Source: Galaxea fascicularis (taxonomy: Eukaryota; Cnidaria; Anthozoa; Scleractinia; Euphylliidae). Taken from it: a stretch of 64,000 nucleotides of DNA. Below, piece after piece: positions 1 through 11,420 of this stretch. The stretch is taken from assembly GCA_948470475.1 (NCBI GenBank), contig OX419345.1:16967933-17031932 (forward strand), read 5' to 3'. Below the pieces are notes generated by a model, which searched no databases, was not told where the DNA came from, and saw only the letters and a program-made list of their open reading frames with translations. Both the position numbers and the translations under genes were made by a program. Position 1 is the stretch's first letter. The number at the start of each line of letters is the position of its first letter.

Positions 1-262
1 GCAGAAGCCGTCATTCCACACAAAAGTATTGCTGTGTTAAGCAGATACAAATACCGACGGTAAAATGCTTTAAAAGAATCACCGATTTTGTTTCAAAGTA
101 AATTACATCGTTATCTATCATTTTCCAGTTTTGGTTTTGCCGACAAAGAGTACCGGTTCAGCTGCCATTTGCAATCTCTCGCCAATAAAACTAAATAAGT
201 AGACCAAGGAAAGTTTAAAAACTTGACAACATACGGTGGCTTGTATGTTACTTAGAACAAGA

Positions 263-373
263 ATGCAGTGCAATCTGTTGATAGTCTTGTTTTGTTTGGC
301 TTTTGTATCTCTGATGAACAGTGCCAACAGTTTCATTGGCCCAGTTCCAGGCAAAAGGGAGGAGTTAATGAAG
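263..373 (+). CDS. Candidate first exon of a small secreted peptide precursor
   Basis: An ATG at 263 opens a 37-codon stretch that starts with a textbook signal peptide: MQCN, a leucine/valine/phenylalanine-rich core, then a small-residue cleavage region ending SANS near residue 23. The next residues are FIGPVPGKREELMK, and the frame then meets a good splice donor (AAG|GTGAGG) at 373/374 in phase 0. GKR is the classic amidation plus dibasic cleavage signal of cnidarian neuropeptide precursors, so an amidated FIGPVP peptide is possible. A short propeptide ending in KR is equally typical of other secreted cnidarian peptides. I found no downstream exon that continues the frame. The family is not recognised and the call rests on signal peptide, processing site and donor only. 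Confidence 0.3.
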
Positions 374-3300
374 GTGAGGGCCGGGGAAGACCGTAATTTT
401 AATAAGAACAGTTTATGTTTTCACACCTTCACCTGTTAAGTGCTAAGCACCGACCGAGTAAAGACCAGTTCTTTTTCTTTTCCATTTTCCCCCCGCTATG
501 ATTTGTTTCACTCCAGTCTTTGTATTCTCGTGTATGCTCAGTTTATTTTAGAAACGGGTGGGTCACTTCAGATATAGGGAGTTTCAAAATTTCCTCCAAA
601 CGAATTAAAACATCTTAGGATCACGGTGTGCCCGGACGGCGAAAATCAATGTTCAGTTTTATTTCTTCCCCGTAGAGGTTCCTGCTAACAATGATAGACA
701 ATAAGCGCGCGGGCGACGATAGGAAGCGGTAAACGGCGGAAGCCTCTGCCATATTATGTATCCATGAAGGCGCTGGGTTTCCGAAGAAGACTGGACCTTG
801 GTAGTATTTCAGTTGAATACATGTTCGTTAGCCATTGAAAAAGTGTAGAGGTAGCAATTGAAAGGGGGGATTTTTTTTTGGTTTTTGAGATAGACTTTGG
901 CACATTGTCAACTTAAGGGTTGTTGTGTACAGTGAAACCTGCGAGGCAAATGTGAAACAAAGCGAGGCAAATGTGTGTCGACACAAATGCAGTTTCAAAG
1001 GACCTCGTTGTTACTTACATAGGACACCCAACAAAGCACAGCTCACCCAACACAAGTTAGAGTTGCGTTCTCCTTCGTCGAATGCAACCAAACGGCCAAA
1101 CATACGGTGCGACAAGAAAAACAAGTGTTCTCAGTTTCTGCTTGATCTTTTCAAAAAGCAAGGCAAAATGGAAATAGAGTTTGCTATAAATGTTTCTAAG
1201 ATCACGGTCTGGTCACTTAATTTTTTTTCGCCGAGACAGCCGGGACAAATCAACATTTTTGGGTCATGCATCGAAACACCGCGATGAATGTTGATCTTGT
1301 GACATGCAAGATACTTGAACGGCAAGGAAACAGCGAGTGTCATTGAATGGTTAGATAGACTTCGACTGCAAACGGTTCGGCACCCCTTAACAGGGACACG
1401 AAACCAAGAGCCATAATGGGACAGAGAGGGAGTCTTTGGGATATCTTAATTTAAAAAAATCTAACCTGATCAGAACAATCTAGGCAGAACGCGAACAATG
1501 CAGTACTTTTTTGTCCCAACTTAGCACGTTTTTTGTCCCAACGAATGCAATACCACTCCCCGTCGCACAAAAACTTGAACACTCCATTAAACTGAGGCAA
1601 GGAGTTAACACAAGAATTCCAACTCCAAGAAGTTTTGCCACATCGAAGTTAACCTGATTCGGCGAAAGGTTTTGAAACTCACAGAACTCGCTGCAATATT
1701 CTGTGGTCCAAACGAGAGCTTTGATTGCATTTCACAAGCCTGATGTTAAATAACTTGTTCGTGCCTGAAATCCAGAAATCTGCAGTTGTTCTTCCTCAAC
1801 AAAGACTGAAAAAAGCATTTTGAAAACAAGCTACGTTCACTTTGCCGTTACGGCCACCACCTTTGGCATCTTTTCAACAATGTTTGACCTTCTCCCAAGC
1901 CTCGCGCACACGGAAATGAGTCTCGCGGAAGACCGAAAGTTGCTTGCTTGTTTCTAAAAATAAATTTTTTGAAACTAAGATATCCCATACCCCATTACAA
2001 GATTCCCTCTCTGTCCCATTATGGCTCTTGACAAAACCTAAGCACTGACTAAGGACAATGAAAATTGTAAACATTTATTTTTATTTTTGTAGACACCCAT
2101 GAAACCGCGAATATCCGTAAACCACGAACAGTTGAAAAATAACCTCAGACAGTAATGGATCTGCCTCATATAGCCTCTACTAGCCTTCTATACTTGGATC
2201 TCTCACTCCTTCTCTTTCCCCGCTCCATTGTCCACCTCGCGCTCTTTTTCCCTCTCTCTCCAGGCCCCTTGTGACACAATGAGACCTCTGCGGAGGAGAG
2301 AGATTCGAACTTATCTAGCCTCCTACGCCAGACCTTCTTGTGGCACGTCACGCAACCCCTCCCAGATTGTCTGACGAGCCAAAAGAAAGTCTGCGTAGGA
2401 GACTAGAACTTATCTAGCCACTACAGATTCGTTCGTATTTTTTTTGGCGTTTGGCACTTACTTTTTTAAAAAAAACTAGCACATTTATCCAACTTTTTCT
2501 TTGAACTTTCTTCAGCTTTTGTCTCATACACACTGATTTCCTCAAACGCTCAGCAAAACTGAGTGCGTTTTTGCCGCCCAGTTCAAAACTGTTATTAGAG
2601 TATCTCTGTTTTAGACATACATATGTTCTTGGATAAGTAAGTTTTCATAAATTACAGCTCTAAATCGTTTCAGATAACACCACAGAACTACCGACGAAGC
2701 TTGTGCGCAGCTGCGCGTAACCTGAATTGCGGCCGGGAAATGCAAGACGAACTAGAGAACTGGTAAAGAGACAGATGATACTCAGACGCTGAGCATTGCA
2801 GACAGTAATGAAGGAATGGAAGACACATAAATAAACTACGATAAAATAAAAGGTGGTAATACGTATTGCAGTTATTATTTGGTTTGTCGTTGCGTGCGTC
2901 TGGTGACATGGCAAACAGTCAGAATCAAGCTATAAAAGCAATCGTGTCATTTTAGATGTGGGTCATTCCAACTCTAGTCGTTTCTCTGCAGACTGAGAGC
3001 TCCGCGTCGAAAATAGGGAAAATGTTTATTGGTTTGTAATTTCCAATCCAGGCACTTCTTTGGACGGATTGGAGTTTGTAGAGAAAAACACAATCTGAAA
3101 TCCTAAAAGATTGTTTATAATTTTGAAGCAGTTCATTCCCAGGCTCGAAAAATCATAGAAACGACAACACTGCGCTTTGTTCGGAGTCTGACTTCCAACA
3201 CGCACTGGTTCAATGATCTCTTAGTAGTACACATGATTACTTAAGTGATTATGCAGATCCTTTTGCTGTCATCGTTGGTCGAAGATTGCGTTTTATGTTG

Positions 3301-4900
3301 CTTCTGGCTGAATAAGAATGCAAGAAAACACGCCGCCGAAAAGCGCTAAAGATGAACCAAGGTCGAGGAAACACTTACTAATTGTAAGAGAAAACTGTTT
3401 GTAATTCCGAAATGTTGCCGAGGCTAATACTGTCACGATACTGTTTGGGCTTGTCATAATAACGAATTCAATTTGAACGAACAGTGAACAACTACTCGAA
3501 AACCACATGCTTTTAATGCCGCTAAGAAAACTGATGCAAACTATTGAAATGTCAGCTGTAGCTTTAAACCTTTAAACCATAATATCAGCACGTATACTCT
3601 CGACACTGTTCTCCATGCAGTTTCTATGGTGATGATGAGGAGAATTTCCAAACCTTAAGATCAAAATTTTATTGCTCATTTGCTGCCCCTACACATTTTT
3701 GTTATAAAAGTAGTGGGGTGAAGTTGTTAAAATATCAAGAAAATTCCTCGTGTGATCCTGTTCTTAATTCTCGTAACCACCCTGTTTTATGTGGCGCTGA
3801 CAGTACAAAGGAATATTTGATGCTGGTTATCCTTAGGTTTTAAGGGAACAATGGATATCACGTGACCGAGGCATTTCACACCTTCAGGGAAAAGCAATGG
3901 TAACCCTCAACTGAAAGCTATGGTTAGGTTGGGATTGTAGAATTAACGTCAGTTGCTTTGCCTTTTGGGACAATTCTTTGGATTAGGGCTAGGTTGGCGT
4001 TAGGGGTGGGGTTTTGAGGTCCACAAGTCACGTAAAAAGCATTCCCACCACACTGGACCACCTTGGAGAAACTAACCATACGGTGCTGTGCTTGTTGGAC
4101 TCAAAATAGTCTGCACTAACTTGGTAATTTCAAAGCTTACCACCCCCTTTCTTTCATTTGGCACGTTGATACCCACATTGAGCTCTGCAAGCGGTGACCC
4201 TTGCCAAATACCACCCCCTCTAAAACCTGGTCATTTACTTAGTTTTACACGTTATGGTGTTACTGCTCGCACGGATTGTTATTAGTTTCGATAGTTTGCA
4301 GGATGAAAATCGGAAGATAACTGCAAAAAAGGTTTTTGACTAAGGGGTTAAAAATCAGGACCTTCGTTAGTTGTTCATCACTTCCTTTTTTCTCACAACC
4401 ATTGATTGAGCAGAGCTATTATGAAAAGAATTTAAACACTGGTCACTCTAAGGGGTTAACGAGTTAAATTGCGTATAAATTATGGCAGTTGCATGGTTTT
4501 AGCGGATGGCGGGTGTTGGCAATGCTGTTATTGTGTGACGAATATGGTCAGGTAAACTAACGCCCGAAAGTGTCCTGAGGGGGTGCGGCATCATCACCAT
4601 ATAAAGCAGGTAAAGTCACGTATCACAACGTATCGCTATGTAACGCCATGCAAATATATATTTCTTCATGGTTGGTGAGCACATACGATTTTTATTCTCG
4701 AGTTGTGAAGAATAATATATATATATATTTAGGCAAGCCTAAAAGCGGAGCTCCACAGTTATTACTCGGGCTTCCTGTGGAAGGCCCGAGTCTAAATCTG
4801 TCGTCCGTTTTTCTTTTTCGTTGTTCTCCACAAACCTCATTTCCGGCGTATTTGCGCAGGCGCGAACGATGAACCTGTAAAACCCGGTAAAAACCTGTTT
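374..4900. other. No gene recognised; intergenic DNA with one dispersed repeat
   Basis: Several open frames of 60-120 codons occur, for example 925-1287 on the plus strand, but none shows a family motif or paired splice sites. The only structure I can support is the dispersed repeat at about 3652-3850, listed separately. A short hairpin with GGGCTTCC and GGAAGGCCC arms lies near 4765-4790. Confidence 0.5.
3652..3850. repeat. Dispersed repeat family A, copy 1
   Basis: About 200 bp related to 23597-23790 and 28482-28697. All three share, in the same order, a TTGCCCCTACACATTT-like block, GTTAAAATATCAAG, GTGATCCTGT and TTGATGCTGGT followed by TTTAAGG. No coding capacity is seen, so this is a non-autonomous interspersed element of unknown class. 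Confidence 0.6.
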
Positions 4901-4990
4901 ACGTTTTGTTTACGCTTGTCTTGTCTGTTGAAAAGCAAGGCACAAAGCAACCGTGGATTCCTCGACGGATTTTCAAAGGAAAAAGTTGCC

Positions 4991-5778
4991 ATGTCTACAG
5001 CTATGGCAAACGGTGTCGTATCCAATACGCTCAAACCACTTACAATTGCACACACCGTTCGCGGTAGACCCACACTAAATGATGATGGTGAGCGTACATT
5101 TCGAAACGGTTCGTTCCGCGAACTCGAAGCAAATGTGAAAAATAGTATGAGATCAAATGAGCTGAATGAGCTATCAATGAGTACAAAAAGTGCACAAAGG
5201 CTTTGACTACCGATGAGAAATGTTCCTTGAAGAACTTGAGTGGAAACTTTGACACGAACAGTTTAGGTGCTGGCGAATACAAGATACCCGTTGATGATGA
5301 GATTAGAGGTACAAAGACGAACAGCAGTAGTAACAACAGCAACAGGAAAGCGTCCATGTTGGGTGATGAAGAACCCACGCATCGAAGCGAAGATGCAAGC
5401 AACGTTTTTACTTTTATGGCTATTGTCACCAGTATTTCATTTCTTTTGTATACTTTAGATTATGGATTATCAGCTGTATCAAGTCTGTGTAGTGTGTTAG
5501 TTTTATGTGTAATCTTGTACCTTGTACGTGATACCTTAGTGAAAATAAAATATAGAAAGGAATTCAGATCTCGTTATGATTTTAACGACAACCGTGAATG
5601 CCATGTGCCATCAAGACGTTGTGATCGCGTGCCCAGTAGGATACCAGTGAAAAAGCTAAAAAGTCTGTCACTGAAAAGCAGAAAACTAAATTGTTTGTGT
5701 TCCCACGGTCCTGTCATGTTTATTTCCGCCGGCACACACTCACACAGGCAGCCCAATGCTTTAACGAATCGAGTTTGA
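4991..5778 (+). CDS. Unknown membrane protein with an apparent frameshift
   Basis: An ATG in good context (GCCATGT, 4991) opens a frame running to a TGA at 5204-5206. The adjoining frame is open from 5203 to 5778 and carries on with similar composition, so the two halves read as one protein of about 260 residues with a one-base shift near 5200. The second half has a polar, Asn/Ser-rich stretch, then a hydrophobic hairpin (roughly residues 68-107 of that half: FTFMAIVTSISFLLYTL, a short loop, then CSVLVLCVILYLV) and a basic tail. That suggests two membrane helices close together. A donor-like GTGAGC at 5090 lies inside the first half, so a spliced form is also possible. The family is not recognised. 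The shift could be a sequencing error, a pseudogene lesion or a missed intron. Confidence 0.4.
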
Positions 5779-6149
5779 GTCACAAAATACATGTATAATT
5801 TTAAATATATCATCCACAACATCCATTTGCCACTCGAAAAGCCCGAGTGAAGGCCATTACGGCCTCTAGTTTCCTTAATATTAGCATTTACAGATAAACT
5901 AATATGGCAATGCCACAGGACTCGAGCCATGACTCCAGTAAGGACTTCTCTATATTGTGATTATATAAGTATATTTTTTCACTGTTTTGCTGCAGAGCCA
6001 AAGCCACCATTCAATCAAGTGCAAACGTAGATTTTCGAAATATCATTGGCCTTTGAGGCTCAAGAACTATATGATTATGATGAGCAAAAACTATTAACAA
6101 ACTTTTCTTCATCACAGTTTAATTACATCTGATTACATTCACCGGTAAT

Positions 6150-6340
6150 ACAAGAGGGTCCCCTATACTTTTTTCGTGAAACGTGATTGGGACTATTTTT
6201 TTCTCGTGAAACGTGATTTAGGTTTATTTGTTCATTCGTGATTCGTGATTGCCGATATTGATTTTATCGTGAACGTGAACGAATTTTGGGAATTATCCGT
6301 GACGCGTGAACAGTCTCAATATTTTTACGTGAATGCATTT
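6150..6340. repeat. CGTGA-rich dispersed repeat, copy 1
   Basis: The stretch contains many TCGTGAAACGTGATT-type words (CGTGAAACGTGATTGG, CTCGTGAAACGTGATTTAGG, CGTGATTCGTGATTGCC). A second copy with the same order of words lies at about 58421-59395, where it is split by another element. It is non-coding and I take it to be an interspersed repeat. Confidence 0.65.
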
Positions 6341-6707
6341 TCCAAATGATACGGTTTTATGTTGTTTTTGTTGCAGGAAGCATAACCACAAATTCAGTTT
6401 CTACTGAGGGCATTTTAACCACATCACAACTTATATTTAGATCCGCCATCTTGTTTTTTTTTTATTTCTGAGAAATTATAATTCACAAGAGTTCATTTGG
6501 ATCGATCAGATAAGAAACTGGGAAAAAAGCGGAGGAAAACCTGACAACAAATGACATCTTTTGCAAAATTGAAATTTTTGTTGCCACGCCGATCAAAACT
6601 TGTAGTCACGGCCACGTCACGTGATCTAGAGGGAAAATTTTCAAATCAACAACTCACACTAACAACTACTGAAGGAGTTAACCTCTTGAACCAAATGCTG
6701 TAAAGGA

Positions 6708-6862
6708 AATAGACCATATTGTATTCTCGGTATTGAACTGGATCTAGCATGAAGTGGAGGCTCTTGCGGGGGAATACATTTACATTTGAAAAGATTCCCC
6801 TGCAAGAGCCTCCACTTCAGGCTAGATCCAGTTCCATACCGAGGATACGAATATGGCCTATT
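6708..6862. mobile_element. Foldback MITE, family B (full length)
   Basis: Two arms of about 68 bp form a near-palindrome. The left arm starts AATAGACCATATTGTATTC and reaches CTCTTGCGGGGGAAT; the right arm is its reverse complement with a few changes. The arms flank a loop of about 16 bp. A partial copy lies at 18991-19104. There is no ORF. Two copies with the same arms mark it as a mobile MITE rather than a chance hairpin. Confidence 0.8.
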
Positions 6863-7712
6863 GAGACAAGCGGCATTCCCCCCCCCCCCCACCCCACTTG
6901 CGAACGGTTGTAGATGTTTGGCACGAGATATGTAACGCGTCGTTCTTCCGTCTGCGACTGAATCATTTCATCAACAATGCCAATGTTGAACTTGGAAATC
7001 ATTTAAATTTGGTTAATTTGGACTTGCAAGTCCACAACAGAAATAAAGTCCCTTCCACAATTATGATTTGACTTGACTGAATTTTGACTCGTAAGTCAAC
7101 TGCAATGAGAAGATATCATCTGAACAGTTTCTTTAGAGCAAACGTTTCACGTGGTAATCAGTTGGCAGTTTTAAGTGATTATAAAATGTAAAATAGCAAC
7201 TTCTGGGCCTTGTAATCTGCCAGTTAAAATAAAACGTTTGTGCTTGATTCCCTGGCTCAGTGTTCTGAATGGATGCGGTAGCTTTGCGTAAAAATCAAAG
7301 TTTGTTTTGCTTTTTGTGTAAAAAGGCGAAATATTGCAGTTGGTTATGAATAACAATTCTAAAGCAGCTTCCAAAAAAATCCTTGTAAAACTGAAGAAAT
7401 GGTGTTGTTAGGCCGTCTGTCATTTCTGCGTTTCTGAACGTTAAACCCCATAAATGTTCTGGTTTGCTTGAAATTGGACGGAATAAATAGGTTCTACACC
7501 ACAGAATATGTGAAAAAAAAAAAAAAAAAAAAGACAACTGTTTTAAAACGGAGCGCGAATTAACACGCAGCCAAACTTGTTCCGATTGAACGACACCGAC
7601 TTATTCGTAACTGTAACTGCTTTATTGCTCGCATCGATCGCTTTGGTTTTTATTTATTGACAGTCAAATGAAAAGCAGTCTATTTTCTTTAGAAATATAC
7701 AAAAGTACTAAC

Positions 7713-7824
7713 CTTCGTCCATTTAAGTTCCCAATGATGGTCTTGCCAAGAGATTCAAACAATCCAACGTCCTCTTTGTGATGCCAGTCCATCTTGTGTG
7801 GTGTTATTGTGAAGTTACGAGTAC
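7713..7824 (-). CDS. Exon of an unidentified minus-strand gene
   Basis: Reading minus, the exon sits between a good acceptor (GCGTTGGCAG|GT) and donor (CGAAG|GTTAGT). It encodes 36 full codons containing TRNFTITPHKMDWHH, then KEDVGLFESLGKTIIGNLNG. It begins with two bases and joins in frame to the exon at 8678-8764. The peptide looks like a real extracellular or lumenal segment with one N-glycosylation sequon (NFT). I do not recognise the domain. The next downstream exon was not found. A possible continuation in 6890-7002 lacks clear splice sites and runs into a MITE. Confidence 0.55.
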
Positions 7825-8368
7825 CTGCCAACGCATCAAGATTAAAGAAAAACTGCGGTTAGTTGAAAATAAACATTGTTTTATTTATTTCAATGAGGTT
7901 TTTTATTGAATGATTGCGGGCCAACAGCGAGCTGGAACTTTAACGTATAGCTCCGATTGTCTACAACTGCTTCAAGTCATGCTTTTGTTTTACTCTGCTT
8001 TGAATGTCTTTAAAGTAAAGATTCCACGAGCTGCTCTGTAGATATCTCCATCATTCTATACCATTTAACATGCTGGGTCTAAAAGCCAGCTTTGAGGGTT
8101 TTTTAAACATTCTCTTACCTGAAACACTGTTTTTAGACTAAATTTAAATTTCACTCCTCCTGGGTATTACGATCGAAAACGTTAAGAAAACTTTACGAAG
8201 TCTTGATCAAATTTTCTTCCTCTCTTCCCTTTGTAGGGCGGAGCTTCACCCAAAAGTGTTTCTTGTCTTAGTTGAGGCAAATGATTTTAGAACGCATCTT
8301 TGTTGAAATAATTACTTTATATAGGATTTATTTTATGTACATCATTCACACAATTACTTCATTCAATA

Positions 8369-8508
8369 GATCGTTTTCACATGACGTCACGGCGGCCATA
8401 TTGGTGTACCAGGCTGACCCTCTGGAATTTGAAGTCTATTTTTAAGCAAATGCTTTCTTTTGTTTCATCAAACCAATATGGCCGCTGGTCACGTGAGTGA
8501 AAACGATC
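8369..8508. mobile_element. Foldback MITE, family C, copy 1
   Basis: Terminal inverted repeats GATCGTTTTCAC / GTGAAAACGATC, with further paired inner words (GGCGGCCATATTGGT and CCAATATGGCCGC). A second copy with the same ends is at 48409-48550. It is non-coding and lies in an intron of the unidentified minus-strand gene. Confidence 0.75.
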
Positions 8509-8677
8509 CATAAAAGATGACGGTAACTGTAAAGTTGTTATTTGTCTGTTGCGGTTGTGAGGATCCTCAGTTACGATATTTATTGGATTGTTCTATTCTA
8601 GATACGTGCGCACTTCGGCTCTTAAGCTGCTTAACGCAAAACAGTCAATTTTTTTTTATAAATAAAGAAATATTAAC

Positions 8678-8764
8678 CTGAATCCAGTAATGCCAAGTCG
8701 AAGTTCTCAATTCGTAACCCTTGTTTCCAAGAGACATTCTGGGAAACTCCTCGTGCTTTCCGTC
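8678..8764 (-). CDS. Exon of an unidentified minus-strand gene
   Basis: The minus-strand frame encodes RKARGVSQNVSWKQGL then RIENFDLALLDS, and ends at a donor (GATTCAG|GTTAAT). It leaves one base that joins the two-base start of the exon at 7824 to restore a glycine codon. The proposed acceptor is ATTGAAG|GA. Another frame through the same DNA is also open but its phase fits 7713-7824 less well. The start is the weak point: a two-base start does not fit the two-base end of the exon at 8968, so either an exon between them is missing or this border is wrong. Confidence 0.45.
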
Positions 8765-8967
8765 CTTCAATTCACATGTGGTGCTCTTGTGACGTCATCA
8801 GCTGTCATGCAACCCCTGAGCGAGGGGGGAAGGAAATTACGGTTAGTTGAAAGTAATGACTGAACAACATCTCTCTTTACCTCCCCCGGTTTATGTCTGG
8901 GTTTATGTAGATTTATTGTGGAATTTCTCGGGTTTATTATAAAGAAAATAACATTTGACACACTCAC

Positions 8968-9081
8968 CTATTGCGAACCACCAAGTCGGGTATAATCGCA
9001 GTCCACTCAAGTGACAGTAAACAGAGAAACACGGTAACCCACAGGGTCCCACTGGGCGAGGCAAAATTGAGCTTCATATTG
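8968..9081 (-). CDS. Exon encoding a membrane anchor or signal segment
   Basis: Reading minus, the exon lies between the acceptor CTCCGACAG|CAATATG and the strong donor AATAG|GTGAGT. It carries MKLNFASPSGTLW, then VTVFLCLLSLEWTAIIPDL, a single hydrophobic segment of about 20 residues. Taken alone, the internal Met gives a signal peptide. Joined in phase to the two upstream exons (12789-12870 and 14240-14285), it becomes the single membrane anchor of a type II protein with a cytoplasmic tail of about 45 residues. Both readings put the following exons on the lumenal or extracellular side. Confidence 0.5.
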
Positions 9082-9589
9082 CTGTCGGAGCACAAAAGCA
9101 TAGAATTAGCCTTATGAAGTGTTTAGTTCAAGAGAGTAAATTAACTATGCCACCTTGGTGTAATGATTATTAAGTAGCTATCAATGAAATGGTAATAATT
9201 TTAGATTCTAGCAACGGGTCACCACGACGGCATTATAGTCAGCACTAATTACAGTTTGCTAACTGGATAAGATGACAAACTTACCCAGATCTAATTTGGA
9301 AAAAAGCTGAAGTTGAAATTTTATCGAAATCCATGACTATCTTTGAATCACGGAGATTATCAATGAAGTTAATTAATCTAGTTCGGAGCACCTCTGAATT
9401 CTATGTAATTTATGTAAAATATGTAATTCACTACGTTACTCGTATTTTACGTCATTTGGTACTGCTTGTAAAATATTTAAATATTTTTAGGGATGGAATA
9501 CAGAGGACAGAATTAGTGATACACAAGACTTGGATGTCCTTTTATGCAGCTCTGTAGTAACCGTGGATAGTCAAACTATGCAATTAAAA

Positions 9590-10055
9590 TTTCCACTTAG
9601 ACCTAGTTTATGCGTCGCGTTATCTCGTCGAATTTAATTCAGACGAATTTAATCCACATTAAATTTGTCGATCCGTCGACATAAATTGCTGTGTGGTTTT
9701 AGACGTCGAAATTAATACAGTCGAATTTGATTCCGTGGGTAGTGTTCCTGGTCAGAGGTTACATTTTCTTAAAACAATAATTTGCATGCATTAAAATAAT
9801 GTATGCGTTTAATTCGACGCGTCACTCATCCGACCTATAAAACGTCTTGGACGAATTTAATTCACGAGGCGAATTTAAGGCGCATGCGTATTTTGAGCGC
9901 CGTATTTGGCGGGAAAATTGAAACCATTTGAACAGAGGTTACTAAAAGACAAATATTTGATTTTTTTTTAAAAAGTGGCGCATGCGTATTTTAAGCGCCA
10001 TGTTCTTTCTAAGGTTTTTGGCGGCAAAATTGAAACTCTTTAAACAGAGTTCATC
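9590..10055. repeat. Imperfect foldback and direct duplication next to the minisatellite
   Basis: From 9590 to about 9880 the words GTCGAATTTAATTC and GACGAATTTAATTCA recur in both orientations, as in a degraded foldback element. Then GCGCATGCGTATTTT plus a GGCGGGAAAATTGAAAC-like block occurs twice in direct orientation (about 9880 and 9977). No coding function is seen. Confidence 0.45.
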
Positions 10056-10120
10056 ATGGAATAAATATAGCGAGAAAATTGCTCCAAACTTCGTTACGAA
10101 ACGTTGAATGTTGAATCTTG

Positions 10121-11420
10121 TGTTCGTGTTTCTCAGTGTCTGTACGCACACTTGTGCCTGTGTGTTTCTCAATGTCTGTATGCACTCCTGTGCATGTGCT
10201 TCTCAGTATTCGTATTGACTCTTCTGCTTGTGTTTCTCAGTGTCTGTATCCACTCTTGTTCTTGTGTTTCTCAGTGTCTGTATCCACTCTTGTGCTCGTG
10301 TTTCTCAGTGTCTGTATGCACTCTTGTTCTTGTGTTTCTCAGTGTCTGTATCCACTCTTGTGCTCGTGTTTCTCAGTGTCTGTATCCACTTTTGTGCTTG
10401 TGTTTCTCAATGTCTGTATGCACTCTTGTGCTTGTGTTTCTCAGTGTCTGTATCCACTCTTGTGCTTGTGTTTCTCAGTGTCTGTATGCACTCTTGTTCT
10501 TGTGTTTCTCAGTGTCTGTATCCACTCTTGTGCTTGTGTTTCTCAATGTCTGTATCCACTCTTGTGCTCATGTTACTCAGTGTTTGCGCGGCTCATGTTC
10601 TAGTGTTTCTCAGTGTTTGCATGCATTCTTGTGCCCATGTTTCTCAATGTGTGTATGCGCTGTTGTTCCTCTGTTTGTCAGTGTCTCTATCTACTCTTGT
10701 GTTCGTGTTTCACAATGTCTGTATGCACTCTTTTGATCGCGTTTCTCAGTGTCTGTATGCACTCAATTTGCTCAGTCTTGTGTTTCTCAGTGTCTGTATA
10801 CACTCTTGTACTCATGTTTCTCAGTGTTCCTATGTACTCTGTGCTTGCGTTTATCAGCATCTGTATGCACTCTTGTTCTTGTGTTTCTCAGTGTCTGTAT
10901 GCACTCTTGTTCTTGCGTTTATCAGCATCTGTATGCACTCTTGTTCTTGTGTTCCTCAGTGTCTGTATGCACTCTTGTTCTTGCGTTTATCAGCATCTGT
11001 ATGCACTCTTGTTCTTGTGTTTCTCAGTGTCTGTATGCACTCTTGTTCTTGTGTTTCGGCTCAGTGTCTGTATACACTCTAGTGCTTGTGTTTTTCATTG
11101 TCTGTATGCACTCTTGTGCTCGCGTTTCTCAGTCTCTAGATCTGTATGCATCCTTTTGTTTGTGTTTCTCAACGTTGATATGCATTCATTTTTTTGTGTT
11201 TCTCAGTGTTTGTATGCACTCTTGTGCTTGTGTTTCTCAGCCTCTGTATGCAGTCTTGTGTTTGTGATTCTCTGTGTTTATATTCACTCTTGTTGTTGTG
11301 TTTCTCAGTGATGTCTGTATGCGCTCTTGTGTTTGTATGGACTCTCGTGCTTGTGTTTTTCAGTGTCTGTATGATTCTTGTGCTTTCGTTTTCAGTGTTT
11401 CGCTATAGTCTTGTGATCGT
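10121..11420. repeat. 34-bp minisatellite, about 38 units
   Basis: The block is an uninterrupted run of a 34-base unit: TGTTTCTCAGTGTCTGTAT, then NCACTCTTGTNCTTG. Units differ mainly at one base after GTAT (C or G) and in TGCTTG versus TTCTTG. Because 34 is not a multiple of 3 and the unit lacks stops, all three forward frames stay open and give the same cysteine/serine/leucine-rich peptide rotated by one base. Overlapping frames of 160-280 codons here are therefore a by-product of the repeat. Units decay toward the right end, after about 11150. Confidence 0.92.

Noticed and set aside
925..1287. Plus-strand ORF with several cysteines
   Set aside because: No ATG at its start, no regular cysteine spacing, and its phase does not join the secreted-peptide exon at 263-373.
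6890..7002. Minus-strand frame KFNIGIVDEMIQSQTEERR as another exon of the unidentified gene
   Set aside because: Looks protein-like but lacks a matching acceptor and donor, and runs into a MITE.
10104..11311. Several overlapping plus-strand ORFs of 160-280 codons rich in Cys/Ser/Leu
   Set aside because: They are one 34-bp minisatellite read in three frames, so no protein-level selection is needed to explain them.
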